Assembly (NCBI RefSeq): GCF_022234545.1
Contig: NZ_JAIEUI010000013.1
Coordinates: forward strand, 1-64,000
Reading direction: 5' to 3'
Origin: Paenibacillus piscarius
GTDB lineage: Bacteria > Bacillota > Bacilli > Paenibacillales > Paenibacillaceae
Length of the DNA: 64,000 nucleotides
The translations under genes were made by a program, and so were the position numbers. The notes beneath the pieces are model-generated. The model saw nothing but the letters and a program-made list of their open reading frames with translations, did not search any database and was not told where the DNA came from. Positions 35,614 through 45,270 of this stretch are shown one piece after another. How positions within the stretch are numbered: the first letter of the stretch is position 1; each line of letters starts with the position of its first letter.

Positions 35614-36480
35614 TTGCCAATGCTGCTGAAATTAGAGGGTGTAGAGAAACGGTTCAAGGATAAGCAGGTGCTGGCCGGAGTGAGCTTTGATGTGGCGGAA
35701 GGCGAGAGCATCGCCCTGATCGGTCCGAACGGGGCGGGAAAGACGACAATGATCCGCTGCATTCTGGAGCTTACCGGCATTGATGACGGGGTGATCGAGC
35801 GGCATTTCGATAACCGCAGGGATGTCGGGATGATGCTGCAGAAGGATCTTTTCCCCGACGGGCTGCGGGTCAGGGAGCTGATTGAGCTGCATAAGAGCTA
35901 CAGCAAATCCAAGGTGGATACGAATGTGCTGCTGGAGGCCGGGGATCTGGTGCAAGAGACGCGCAGCATGGTCCACAGCCTCTCCGGCGGACAGAAGCGC
36001 AGATTATCCTTCGCCCTCTCGCTCGCGGCCAATCCGAAGTTACTGTTCCTGGACGAACCGACAGTCGGCATGGATGTCACCGCCTGCAGAATGTTCTGGA
36101 GCAAGATCAAGGAGCTGCAAGGGCAAGGCAAATCGGTCTTCGTCACCTCCCACCATCTGGATGAGCTGAACGACTTTTGCCGCCGGTTTATTTTCCTCAA
36201 AGAGGGGAAGGTCGCTGCCATTGTAAGCAAGGAGGATCTGAATGCCCAGAAAATCCTCGTTGCTCATCCCGCCCAGGCAGGGGAAGCGGAGGAGCTGCAG
36301 CGCCGATACGGCGGTCTGGTGGAGGATGGACGGCTGTATGTGTTTCATCCGGCAGAGCAATCCCGGCTGGCAGATGTCCTGAAGGAGCGGCGCATTCCTT
36401 ATGAGGAACGGCTCAAGGAAGTTAAAGACTGTTACCGTGAAATCTATGACCACTATGAAGAAGGAGCGATACACGCATGA
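35614..36480 (+). CDS. ABC transporter ATP-binding protein (export/immunity)
   Basis: 288 residues: Walker A IGPNGAGKTTM (~37-47), signature SLSGGQKRRLSF (~122), Walker B LLFLDEPTVGMD (~143-154), H-loop region FVTSHHLDEL. It belongs to the CcmA-like branch of drug/bacteriocin exporters. Start is TTG 35614 after AAGGAG, or ATG 35620. Stop overlaps the permease start (ATGA). Located inside the thiopeptide cluster, so product export or self-protection is the natural role. Confidence 0.9.
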   Translation: MPMLLKLEGVEKRFKDKQVLAGVSFDVAEGESIALIGPNGAGKTTMIRCILELTGIDDGVIERHFDNRRDVGMMLQKDLFPDGLRVRELIELHKSYSKSKVDTNVLLEAGDLVQETRSMVHSLSGGQKRRLSFALSLAANPKLLFLDEPTVGMDVTACRMFWSKIKELQGQGKSVFVTSHHLDELNDFCRRFIFLKEGKVAAIVSKEDLNAQKILVAHPAQAGEAEELQRRYGGLVEDGRLYVFHPAEQSRLADVLKERRIPYEERLKEVKDCYREIYDHYEEGAIHA

Positions 36481-37202
36481 TTACGATTATCCGCTACGAG
36501 ATTCTCAAGGTGCTGCGTAACAAGAGATTTGTATTCTTCACACTGGTGATGCCGCTGGCGTTCTTCCTGGTGCTGAATGCCTTCGTGAAGCCCGATCATG
36601 GCCAAGGGGAGTTCATTACGTATCTGGCGGTATTCTGTACCCTGTTCGGAACAGCCGGCAGCGGACTGAATACTCTCAGCACCCGGGTGGCCAAAGAAAA
36701 GTCCTATATCGGCAGCATCTACACCGTCACGCCTTACTCGCAGGGCAAGTTCATCTTCGTTACCGCGCTGGTCCAGCTGATTCTGAATGTGTTGATCGCG
36801 GCTGTCATTATTACGTTTGGCACGGCCGTCTTCCACCTGAGAATGGACACGGTACTGCTGAAGATGGAGCTGCTGGCGCTGTACTCCAGTCTATATTATA
36901 TTTTCCTCGGCCTGATTCTCGGGTTCCTGCTGGACATTGTATCGCTGCAATCGATCTCCTTCCCGCTGTACCTGGGCTTCATGTCCATGAATATTACGAA
37001 TGATCTGGGCTTCTCAGTACCGGGCTTCATGACCCATATTCAGCGCTTCTTCCCGGGCTATTATCTGAGCAAGGCGGTTAAGACCCTCTATACCGGAGGC
37101 GATGCTCTTCAGAGTATTCTGATGATGACGCTGAACATCGGGCTGCTGCTGATCGTCACCCTGGTGGTCTACCGCTACAAAAAGAATGCAATCGTCGCTT
37201 AA
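36477..37202 (+). CDS. ABC-2 type transporter permease (export/immunity)
   Basis: 241 residues with six hydrophobic segments (FVFFTLVMPLAFFLVLNAF; FITYLAVFCTLFGTAGSGL; FIFVTALVQLILNVLIAAVIITFG; LYSSLYYIFLGLILGFLLDIV; FPLYLGFMSMNIT; LMMTLNIGLLLIVTLVVY). Fits an ABC-2 permease pairing with the preceding ATPase. The start overlaps the ATPase stop and the stop overlaps the peptidase start by 17 nt: a translationally coupled trio. Confidence 0.9.
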   Translation: MITIIRYEILKVLRNKRFVFFTLVMPLAFFLVLNAFVKPDHGQGEFITYLAVFCTLFGTAGSGLNTLSTRVAKEKSYIGSIYTVTPYSQGKFIFVTALVQLILNVLIAAVIITFGTAVFHLRMDTVLLKMELLALYSSLYYIFLGLILGFLLDIVSLQSISFPLYLGFMSMNITNDLGFSVPGFMTHIQRFFPGYYLSKAVKTLYTGGDALQSILMMTLNIGLLLIVTLVVYRYKKNAIVA

Positions 37203-38352
37203 GCCAGGAGCCGGTGAGCTGGAGGCGCTGCGGACGACCCGCAGAGACCTGCACTGCATCCCCGAGCTGGCCGGTCAGGAGGAGAAGACAAGGGCATATA
37301 TTGAGAGCTATATCGACTGCCATACCACCCGCATTGCCATCGAGCATTCCTCGGAAAAAGGAATCATCGCTTCTTATCAGGGCGGCGGCGGATTACCGGT
37401 CATCGGATTCCGGGCTGAGCTGGATGCCCTGCCGGTGGAGGATGCCAAAGCAGATGCTCCCTACCGGAGCAGGCATCCAGGCTTAAGCCATGCGTGCGGA
37501 CATGATGCCCATATGTCTATTCTGCTGCAGCTTATCCGGTGGGTGGACCGGATCGCACCGGCCGTGAACTGCTGCTTTATCTTTCAGGCGGCCGAGGAGG
37601 TTATGGCCGGTGCGCGGGAGCTGATCCCCCTGCTCCGGGAGCAGAAGCTGGAATACCTGTATTCGCTTCACGTCACACCGGATCTGTATGCCGGATATTT
37701 CTCCCTGCGGCCCGGTCTTGCCCTGGCAGGCTGCCTGAACGCAGAGCTGCTGCTGGAGCTGGCCTCCGGCCATGCTTCCGATCAGCCGGATGCTCTGCAG
37801 GTGCTTACTGAGGTGCGGCAGTTCCAGGAGGACTATCGCACAGACAGCCGGTTCTGCAAGATTACGCATGTGGAAACAAATGGATATTACAATGTGATCC
37901 CGGACCGGCTGAAGCTGTACCTTACGGTCCGCTCAGCGGATGCGGCAGCTCTCCGGGAGGGATATCAGCAGCTCCTGGATGCCGTATCGGCATCCTCTCA
38001 GGTGCTGGGCCTGCTGGACAGCCGGATCATTTCCGAGTATCCCTGCTGTGTGAATGATCCGGCGCTGACCAGGCTCACGGCCAGGCTGCTGGGCAAGAGG
38101 TTTGGCCGTGAGCAGGTGCTGGAGGCGCCGTTCCTCTTCTCCAGTGACGACTTTGCCTTCTATGCCAAGGAGCTGCCGGATGTGCAGACCTGCTATTATT
38201 TCATCGGCGCTTATATGCGGGAGAATAATCACGTGCATACCCGAGCTTTTGACATGGATGAGAATGCATTGCTGTTTGGACTGAGCAGTTATCAGGCCAT
38301 TATTCAAATGTTCGTGCAGGCCGGCCGGTCCCGGAAGGTCCCCGGACAATAG
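37186..38352 (+). CDS. M20-family amidohydrolase/peptidase
   Basis: 388 residues. Metal-binding and catalytic elements of M20 (IAA-amino-acid hydrolase-like): RRDLHCIPELAGQEEKT at the start, HACGHDAHMSILL at ~104-116, FQAAEEVMAGARELI with the catalytic Glu pair at ~140, and FLFSSDDFAFYAKELPDVQTCYYFIGA near the C-terminus. Such enzymes cut amide bonds at peptide or acyl-amino-acid ends. Being locked between exporter and dehydratase genes, it may trim the leader remnant or the peptide tail, or inactivate the product for immunity. It is not a usual thiopeptide gene. Confidence 0.88.
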   Translation: MQSSLKPGAGELEALRTTRRDLHCIPELAGQEEKTRAYIESYIDCHTTRIAIEHSSEKGIIASYQGGGGLPVIGFRAELDALPVEDAKADAPYRSRHPGLSHACGHDAHMSILLQLIRWVDRIAPAVNCCFIFQAAEEVMAGARELIPLLREQKLEYLYSLHVTPDLYAGYFSLRPGLALAGCLNAELLLELASGHASDQPDALQVLTEVRQFQEDYRTDSRFCKITHVETNGYYNVIPDRLKLYLTVRSADAAALREGYQQLLDAVSASSQVLGLLDSRIISEYPCCVNDPALTRLTARLLGKRFGREQVLEAPFLFSSDDFAFYAKELPDVQTCYYFIGAYMRENNHVHTRAFDMDENALLFGLSSYQAIIQMFVQAGRSRKVPGQ

Positions 38353-38367
38353 ACAGGAGTGGGAAGG

Positions 38368-40947
38368 ATGAGGGTAGCCCCCCTTTATATGTACAGACAA
38401 ACCAATTTCCCGCTTAGATATGTAGCCCAGTATATGGGGAATCTTAGCGGGCAGTATACAGCGGTACAGCACAGCGCGGGAGAACCGGCACTGCGGCTGG
38501 CTGCAATTACGGAAGAGATGCAGCGGCAGATCGGCAGCCTGGAGCGGGATGATGAACGGATGGAGGCGATCCGCTTCAAGCGTGATTTCTTCAATGAGCG
38601 GGCCAGTGCCGGGAAGCGGTACAGCCAAGTGGAAGCTCTGTTCACAGAGAAGCTGCGCGGCGAGATCCGGCATGTCCTCGCCTTGCGGCAGCAGTACCGG
38701 GACAAGATGGAGGCGGTGCAGAACGAATTCGAGGCGCTTGCCGCAGCGGACCGCCGCTGGCTGCAGCGAATCTATCAGGAGGACCGGGAGCTGCGGGATG
38801 CCCTGACATTTGTGAACAGCGCGATTACAGCCAAGCTGGATAAATATTTGCGTACACCGGCTGAGGAGCATGACCGGAACCTGCGCAAGCTGGACTATAC
38901 GCTGGTTAAATTTCTGACCCGGGCCAGCATGAAGACCAGCCCCTTCGCGAATCTGACCTACTCCGGGATCGGGAACTTCAGCGGTGAACGGAAGGCAGGG
39001 GCCAAGCGGCTGTATCCCCGGCTGAATGATTCGCTGATTCTACAGGTCTACGACAAGCTGTTCCTTGAGCCGGAGTGGATCTCGCGGCTGGAATACCGCC
39101 TGAATGCCACTTGCGTGGAGCTGGACGGGAAATATTATATTACCGTGCTGCAGAACACCAGAGGGGAGCGCCAGTTGTATAAATCCAGACAAGGGCTGGT
39201 CACGCTGCGGGCCAGCGAAGCGCTGCGCAAGCTGTTCGGGAATCTGCGCGAGGCGGAAGCCCTCTCCTATCCGGCCATGCGGGAGCGGTTAACCGGTCTT
39301 GGTGTCTCTGATGAACAGGCAGACAACACGCTGCGCCAGCTGATCAGTAACGGAGTGCTGGAGCGGACGGACTATCTGAATGAGCAGGCCGGCAATCTGA
39401 CTGAAGAGCTGCTGCTGAAGCTGGAGCGCTACGGGGTCGATCATGCGTGTATTCCGCTGCTGCACGAGCTGAACGCCCTGACCGGACAATTCAGCGACAC
39501 GCTGGATGTGGAGGCTACGGACCGTCTGTATGCTTGTGCCGAAGCGCTGGCCGCATTGTTCGGTCTGGAGCCGATGCCCCGCCGCAGCCTGCTGTATATT
39601 GACGGCATCAATGAGACGGTGCAGACCCAGGATTACCCAGCCCGTGAAGGCCGGCTGTCCCAGCTGTCCCGTTACCAGTGGCTGATGATGTGCTTCGATA
39701 CAGTCATTAAGATGCAGTTCGCCGCAGGGGAGTTCTTCAAGAACCATTACGGTGCAAGTTACATGCCCGCGAACTCGCAGGAGGCGTCAAGAGTACTCCG
39801 GGATATGGCCCAGGTGTTCTTCTCCGACCCGGAATTATTGAAGGAAACCTCCGGCCTGTTCAATTGGGATAAAGCTTTCAGCCATAAGAAGACGCAGCGA
39901 CTGCACAATATCGCCAGCCGCTTGACGGAATTCCTGAACGAAGCCGCCGCGCAGGGCGAGATCCTCATTTCTGATGCACAGACCGCGGCCTGGCAGCGTG
40001 AGATTCAGGACGTGCTTGGGGAACGCCTGCTGTCGCACTCCTTTTTTGTCCAGGAGAGCGGTGACCGTATGGTGCTGAACCATATGTATAAGGGCTTCTC
40101 GATTTATTTCGCCCGGTTCCTGAAGTATCTGGAGGATTCCGGCAGCGAATATACCGCTTATCTGCGGGAATGCTTCGACGGGAATCAGGTGGCAGATATC
40201 CGCAATACCTTCGGCTTCAACGCCAATATCCGCAAGAGAACGGTACAGAAAGAAATTGCTTTGCCGATCCAATCCATGACCGAGAGCGGACAGTCCCTCT
40301 CATGGCTGGATTTGGGATTCCGGTACAACTCCTCCACAGAGAGTCCCGAGTTCTTCGATCCGGCGACAGGTAACACCGTACGTCCGCAATTTCTGGGTAC
40401 GCTGGTGCTGATAGCTGCCCCGGCTATTCTGACGACCTTCGATATCCTGTCCTCGCACGGGACCAGCTATTTCGACCTTGGGGAGCTGGTTCTGCGTGAA
40501 CGGCTGAAGCCGGCGGGGGAAACGGCCGGGACGGTGGTCCATGTGCCGCGCATTTGGCTGGGCAACCGCGAGCTGATGGTATCCCGGGAGAAATGGCTGC
40601 TCAGCACTTCAGCCTTATCGGAAGCGCTCCGTGAGAAGGACCGCTTCACAGCCTGGAAGCGAACCATTGATTATTGTGACGCCAACGGCATCCCTACCCG
40701 GTTCTTCGCCAGACCGTTCACTGCAAGCACAGAGCCGTCCTCAGAGTCTGCAGAGCGCAAGCCCCAGTTCATCAATCTGTCCTCGCCGCTGCTCTTCCAG
40801 GTCTTCCTGCAGCTTGCGGCGAAGGCTGACCATCTCTTGATTGAAGAGGAATATCCGGTGGCAGACCCGGAGCAGGACAGCGTGCTGGAGTATACCTACG
40901 AAATTACATGCGGAGGGGAAGAGGAATATGCGGCTGCGAACTATTAA
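38368..40947 (+). CDS. LanB-type dehydratase, glutamylation domain (second copy)
   Basis: 859 residues from ATG 38368 (AGGAGTGGGAAGG upstream). RASMKTSPFANLTYSGIG at ~184-201 is the same LanB hallmark as in the first copy, here in a more canonical form. Little overall similarity to the first copy can be seen by eye, so this is not a recent duplication. It ends without an elimination domain; the overlapping next gene and the gene at 45271 supply candidates. Expected to glutamylate Ser residues of the core from Glu-tRNA. Confidence 0.87.
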   Translation: MRVAPLYMYRQTNFPLRYVAQYMGNLSGQYTAVQHSAGEPALRLAAITEEMQRQIGSLERDDERMEAIRFKRDFFNERASAGKRYSQVEALFTEKLRGEIRHVLALRQQYRDKMEAVQNEFEALAAADRRWLQRIYQEDRELRDALTFVNSAITAKLDKYLRTPAEEHDRNLRKLDYTLVKFLTRASMKTSPFANLTYSGIGNFSGERKAGAKRLYPRLNDSLILQVYDKLFLEPEWISRLEYRLNATCVELDGKYYITVLQNTRGERQLYKSRQGLVTLRASEALRKLFGNLREAEALSYPAMRERLTGLGVSDEQADNTLRQLISNGVLERTDYLNEQAGNLTEELLLKLERYGVDHACIPLLHELNALTGQFSDTLDVEATDRLYACAEALAALFGLEPMPRRSLLYIDGINETVQTQDYPAREGRLSQLSRYQWLMMCFDTVIKMQFAAGEFFKNHYGASYMPANSQEASRVLRDMAQVFFSDPELLKETSGLFNWDKAFSHKKTQRLHNIASRLTEFLNEAAAQGEILISDAQTAAWQREIQDVLGERLLSHSFFVQESGDRMVLNHMYKGFSIYFARFLKYLEDSGSEYTAYLRECFDGNQVADIRNTFGFNANIRKRTVQKEIALPIQSMTESGQSLSWLDLGFRYNSSTESPEFFDPATGNTVRPQFLGTLVLIAAPAILTTFDILSSHGTSYFDLGELVLRERLKPAGETAGTVVHVPRIWLGNRELMVSREKWLLSTSALSEALREKDRFTAWKRTIDYCDANGIPTRFFARPFTASTEPSSESAERKPQFINLSSPLLFQVFLQLAAKADHLLIEEEYPVADPEQDSVLEYTYEITCGGEEEYAAANY

Positions 40948-42028
40948 TTGTTACTTATACGACAGCAAAGCGGTAGCCTTGCTGGTCCGGTCCATCCTGT
41001 CGTTCGTTCAGACCTCTAATCTGGAGAATCTTATTCTGCAGAAAAGCTGGGTCCACGGGTTCCATCTTAAAGTGACGCTTGACGCCGCTAATGCCAATCT
41101 GCAGCTGGAAGAGCTGATCCGCCGCCATGCGGCGCGATACTCCAGCGTGCGGTCTGAAGAGGAATATGTGAAATACGAGCGTATGGTGAACAAGCTGGCC
41201 TTGATGGAGGAGTATTCCGGGACGTTCCTGCCGCTTCGCCGTGACGGTGAGGTGACGGTGGAGGAGGACAGTATGCTGACCCACGGGAATCCGCTGTGCA
41301 GCGCCAAGGTGAATTACAGCATTGAGCTGCTGAAGAGCCGGCTGATTGCGGATATATATGAGTCCTGGCTGGAGCTGCCTGAAGACAAGCAGAATGTGGA
41401 AGCGGCCAAAATGTTTTTCATAACGGGCAGCAACAGTCCGGGCGGACTTCAGATCGGGTATCTGTCGCTGCGCTCCAATTTCGAATATTTCAAAACCCAG
41501 CTGGCAGGGTTCAGGAAAGAGGAACAGATCGAATCCAGAATTCACGAGGTGCTGCATGGACGGACGGACACAGAGAAGGAGTTCATCGCAAGCGGAGTGC
41601 AGAGCTTCACGGAAGGCCGGTTTGAGCGGGAGTTTATTTTCGGACGGCTGCGGATTTTCATCGGTTCCTTATGGACGATTCTGGAGCAGGCGTACGAACG
41701 GGGAGAGCTGGTGCATGACAAGCTGTATTACGGAGATGATTTCTTTGAACGCCATGACCAGGCTAGTACGTTCCATCAGACCTTTTTCTCCAATCCTGAA
41801 TTCCTGAAGCATTATCACGATAAAGGGTTCGTTGTCTACCGGTTCGTAGCGGCTGTGCTGTATTCCTTAATGCCGATGCTGGAGATCTCGCCTCTGCGCA
41901 AGCAGCGCATTACGGGCGTGGCTTCCGAGAGTGTGGAGGCAGGGTACGGGATGGACTGGAAGGATGCTTACAGTTATCTGGAGATGAAGATGGCAGGAGA
42001 GAGTGAACATGACACACTGGTGCATTAG
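40928..42028 (+). CDS. Split LanB C-domain protein A (elimination or pyridine synthase candidate)
   Basis: 366 residues from ATG 40928, overlapping the LanB stop by 20 nt; the frame is open further upstream but only this start has GGAGGGGAAGAGG. The N-terminus INCYLYDSKAVALLVRSIL and SWVHGFHLKVTL (~41-52) fit the SpaB C-terminal/thiopeptide-type fold (W..GPHLR..-like). In thiopeptide systems this fold performs glutamate elimination and, as a paralogue, the formal [4+2] cycloaddition forming the central pyridine. It is the more diverged of the two here, so it is the better pyridine-synthase candidate, by inference. Confidence 0.7.
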   Translation: MRLRTINCYLYDSKAVALLVRSILSFVQTSNLENLILQKSWVHGFHLKVTLDAANANLQLEELIRRHAARYSSVRSEEEYVKYERMVNKLALMEEYSGTFLPLRRDGEVTVEEDSMLTHGNPLCSAKVNYSIELLKSRLIADIYESWLELPEDKQNVEAAKMFFITGSNSPGGLQIGYLSLRSNFEYFKTQLAGFRKEEQIESRIHEVLHGRTDTEKEFIASGVQSFTEGRFEREFIFGRLRIFIGSLWTILEQAYERGELVHDKLYYGDDFFERHDQASTFHQTFFSNPEFLKHYHDKGFVVYRFVAAVLYSLMPMLEISPLRKQRITGVASESVEAGYGMDWKDAYSYLEMKMAGESEHDTLVH

Positions 42029-43376
42029 GCGGGAGGAACAGCTGTATCTATATGGCAGGCATGGACTGCATCAGCTAAAAGCAAGCCCGCAAACCGCCCG
42101 CAGGCTCAGGGAGATTGTGTTCGGTGAGCGCTCCATCAACTGGATGCCCGTTGATGAGGAGCTGGCAGCGCGGCTGTTCCCCGGGGAGCAGCGTCCGGTG
42201 CCTGCCGGCGGGAATTCAGACGGCTCGCTTACTTCCTGCAGGGAATGGCAGCTGCGGGTAATTACTCCGGACCAGGCGCTGCTGCTGCGCAATCTGTCCC
42301 CGGAGGACGAACCGGAGATTACAGCCGCCCTGGAGGACGGTAATCCACAGCGGCAGAGTGCAGCAGCACAGCCCCTTCTGCTCAGCTATGCTCAGAATAT
42401 AGCTGCGGCCTGCGAAGGTCTTCAGGAAGAGGAGGCGCAGGCAGCCAAACGCGTCATTCAGCTTGATCTCAGCCGCGCCAAGAGAGTGGTTGAGCCCAAA
42501 CGGCTGCTGGCTGATATTGTGCGGTCTGCGGCGAGGCAAGAGGGAGGCTGTCCTGCGGAACCGCCGGAGGCGGTGAACTGGACCGCTTGCCTGAATGCGC
42601 TGGAGCGTCTGGAGCATCAGCTTGTGCACCGTTTTGTATTTCACTCCAATGACCTTATGCAGGTTCCCTATAAGATAGCCACCGCTGCTGACGGAAGCTT
42701 CCATAGCGGCGAGGGGAATGCGGAGCAGATCGTCCGCGCTTCGTGCCGCAATCTGGAGCGGCTGCTGGAGCGGATTCATCCCGGACCGCCCGGAGGCTGG
42801 ATCGTTGCCGCAGGGCGGCAGCACCGCCTGGAACGGCAGGCCGGGCAGCTCTTCCGGGACTGGGAGGCAGCGGAATCCCCGGCGGTGCCGGAATGCCGGA
42901 GGCTTGCCTTCGCAGAGCTTGCCGGGGACACGCGGATACAGGCTATGATCCGCCGGTTCGTCCCCCAAGCGGAGCAGCTTGAGCTGTTCGTGGAGCAGAT
43001 TCCGGGAATCCGCGCTTACCGTGCCGCTGCCGGGAGAGCAGGCAGCGCCTGGACCGGCTGCTGCTGCGCCCCTTCTCAGCAGGAGGCTGTTCAGCAGGCG
43101 TTAATCCGGTTCTACGCTCAGGTGCAGCAGAACGGTATCCGCACTTCGGTTGCGTATGCCGCAGGCGGGCAGATGGACGCTGCACCGCCGCAACTGCCGG
43201 AGCAGGGGCTGACGGAAGCTTTTCAGGACAGCTATGACATTGTGGAGCTGTTGATCCCGGTGCTGGAGAATACGGGAATTACCATCCTGCATGTGCAGCG
43301 GAAGGAGGAGAGGGAGCATGAAGGAAGCAGTATTATACCGGACGGACAGCCTGTTTCAGCAGGAGGTTGTTCTTGA
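42009..43376 (+). CDS. Thiopeptide-cluster protein of unknown function
   Basis: 455 residues from ATG 42009 (AGGAGAG 7 nt upstream), overlapping the previous gene by 20 nt and the next by 59 nt. The N-terminal part (THWCIRREEQLYLYGRHGLHQL) resembles leader-binding domains of azole-peptide systems. A C-terminal stretch (GIRAYRAAAGR, WTGCCCAPSQQEAVQQALIRFYAQV) weakly resembles the ATP-site region of YcaO proteins, where a Gly/Ala-rich strand precedes a helix with EAI..AL. It may be a degenerate YcaO/E1-like partner of the second YcaO. The family is not recognised with certainty. Confidence 0.7.
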   Translation: MTHWCIRREEQLYLYGRHGLHQLKASPQTARRLREIVFGERSINWMPVDEELAARLFPGEQRPVPAGGNSDGSLTSCREWQLRVITPDQALLLRNLSPEDEPEITAALEDGNPQRQSAAAQPLLLSYAQNIAAACEGLQEEEAQAAKRVIQLDLSRAKRVVEPKRLLADIVRSAARQEGGCPAEPPEAVNWTACLNALERLEHQLVHRFVFHSNDLMQVPYKIATAADGSFHSGEGNAEQIVRASCRNLERLLERIHPGPPGGWIVAAGRQHRLERQAGQLFRDWEAAESPAVPECRRLAFAELAGDTRIQAMIRRFVPQAEQLELFVEQIPGIRAYRAAAGRAGSAWTGCCCAPSQQEAVQQALIRFYAQVQQNGIRTSVAYAAGGQMDAAPPQLPEQGLTEAFQDSYDIVELLIPVLENTGITILHVQRKEEREHEGSSIIPDGQPVSAGGCS

Positions 43377-45258
43377 ACTGGAGAAGCGGGAAATTCCTTA
43401 CCGTATGACGGAGGAGCGCTCAATCGCAGACGGCTCGGTGCTTTTTGTCATCCAGGATTATTTGCTGGAGGAGGAGCTGATCCCGTTCTACCGGGAGGCT
43501 CCCGGTCCGGGCGGAGTTTTCTTCCTCCACCGGCTGCTGGACACGCTGATTGCAGGACCGCTGGTCCATCCGGCTGAAGCCGGGGGCTGCCTGGCTTGCC
43601 TGCGGCAGAAGGTTCAGGATACCGGAAGGGAAAGTCTGCTGTCGCTGCTGTACAATGAGCAGCCGGAGTCCGGTTCTCATCCGCAGGCAGCCGGATTCGC
43701 TGCCGATTGTATCGGGAATTCCCTCCAGGCAGCGGACAGTCTTCTCCGGTACACAGGCTATGCCGAGCATATCCGCTGGGATGCCCTGCGTGCTGAGGGG
43801 TACCTGCTGTGCAGGCGTGAAGGCTGTCCCGTATGCTCGGTAGCGGCTCCAGCCGGGACAGCTCCGCGCCATCCGCAGACCACAGACACGGTGAAGCCCG
43901 GCAGACGCATCTACCGGCTGCGCTCAGAGCTGGATACAGAGGCGATCGTGCGCAAGTGGTACGATCCCGATGGCGGAAGGATCACCCACCGCTACCGTGA
44001 GCTGCGCTCCTCCTATATCGAAGCGGGCGGAATGGAGCTGCGGATCGGTCCGGCTTATGTAGAGACCGGATTCGGCAGGGCTTACAGGCGGCCGGATGCC
44101 ATGAAGCTGGCGGTGCTTGAAGCGCTGGAGCGGTACTGCGGAATGTGTGACCATAAGGCGCCTGCGGCGGAGAGATATTCCTTTAAGCAGCTGTCAGAGC
44201 AGGCGGTGGACCCCGCAGTATTCGGTCTGCACGATGCTATGGCCATGGCGCATCCGGCCTATAGACTGCAGCAGTACAAGGAGAATCTGCCTGTATACTG
44301 GACGCCGGTGTTCTCCATGAAGAAGCGCAGGGAAGTGCTCGTGCCGGAGCAGCTGGTGTATTTCGCCGACGGACACTTCCGAAGCGGAACGAACAGATTC
44401 GTCTATGACAGCTCCAACGGCCTGGCACTGGGCAGCACATGGGAGGAGGCGGCCTTGCATGGTCTGTTCGAGGTGATTGAACGCGATAATTTCCTCTGCG
44501 CCTGGTATAACCGGCTGCCCCTGCGGGAGATCGATATTTCCGGCAGTCCGCTGGAGGAGCTGAAGCAGCTTATCTATTTCATGGAACTCGAAGGCATTCA
44601 GATCCGCTTCTTCGATATTTCGATGGAGCTTAAGGTGCCCAGTGTATGGGCGCTGGCTTATGATACGCGCGAGGGGGCTGTCATGAAGGCCTATAATGCC
44701 GCCGCCGCCCATATCATTCCCGCTAAGGCGGTAGAATCCGCAGCGATGGAGGTCATTACTTCACTGCCTATCTATGCGGCGGAGCTGAAGGCAGGCGGCA
44801 GTCCATACACACGGGCGCAGCAGCTTGAGAATAATCCCGGGGCGGTCACCGAATTCGAGGATCATGTCCTGTATTATGCCAGCGAGAGCAACTGCCGCCA
44901 TGGGCTGGATTTTGTACTGCGGGGGGATGGGCGCAAGAAGGCTTCTCTGGAGGAACTCTACCCGGATGCTTATGATCCCGGAGGCCGGTTTACCCATGAT
45001 GATCTGGCCGGTGATCTGGAGGAGCTGGCCGCCGCCGTCATTGATCATTACGGAGAGCTGTATATAGCCGATGTGACCCCGGACGAAATAGCGGACTTCG
45101 GGTACCGCGCGGCCAAGGTGCTGGTTCCCGGCATGCTGCCCATGACGTTCGGGGAGCAGCACAGACGTGTGATTATGGAAAGACTGATCCGGGAAAGAGA
45201 GCGGCGGGGGCTGGGCAAGGATTTCACCGTGAATCCCGATCCGCATCCTTTTCCATAA
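43318..45258 (+). CDS. YcaO-domain cyclodehydratase with Zn-type N-domain (second copy)
   Basis: 646 residues from ATG 43318 (AAGGAGGAG upstream). The N-terminal ~180 residues include GPLVHPAEAGGCLACLRQK (~81-99) and CPVC (~171-174), the same paired CxxC plan as the first YcaO. The YcaO domain has MKLAVLEALERYCGM (~261), LHGLFEVIERDNFL (~380), FFDISMELKVPSVWAL and VESAAMEVITSLP, and the tail is NPDPHPFP, a clean PxPxP. Predicted ATP-dependent azoline synthetase acting on the precursor core. Immediate neighbours are translationally coupled. Confidence 0.92.
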   Translation: MKEAVLYRTDSLFQQEVVLELEKREIPYRMTEERSIADGSVLFVIQDYLLEEELIPFYREAPGPGGVFFLHRLLDTLIAGPLVHPAEAGGCLACLRQKVQDTGRESLLSLLYNEQPESGSHPQAAGFAADCIGNSLQAADSLLRYTGYAEHIRWDALRAEGYLLCRREGCPVCSVAAPAGTAPRHPQTTDTVKPGRRIYRLRSELDTEAIVRKWYDPDGGRITHRYRELRSSYIEAGGMELRIGPAYVETGFGRAYRRPDAMKLAVLEALERYCGMCDHKAPAAERYSFKQLSEQAVDPAVFGLHDAMAMAHPAYRLQQYKENLPVYWTPVFSMKKRREVLVPEQLVYFADGHFRSGTNRFVYDSSNGLALGSTWEEAALHGLFEVIERDNFLCAWYNRLPLREIDISGSPLEELKQLIYFMELEGIQIRFFDISMELKVPSVWALAYDTREGAVMKAYNAAAAHIIPAKAVESAAMEVITSLPIYAAELKAGGSPYTRAQQLENNPGAVTEFEDHVLYYASESNCRHGLDFVLRGDGRKKASLEELYPDAYDPGGRFTHDDLAGDLEELAAAVIDHYGELYIADVTPDEIADFGYRAAKVLVPGMLPMTFGEQHRRVIMERLIRERERRGLGKDFTVNPDPHPFP

Positions 45259-45270
45259 GGGGGGGCATTG

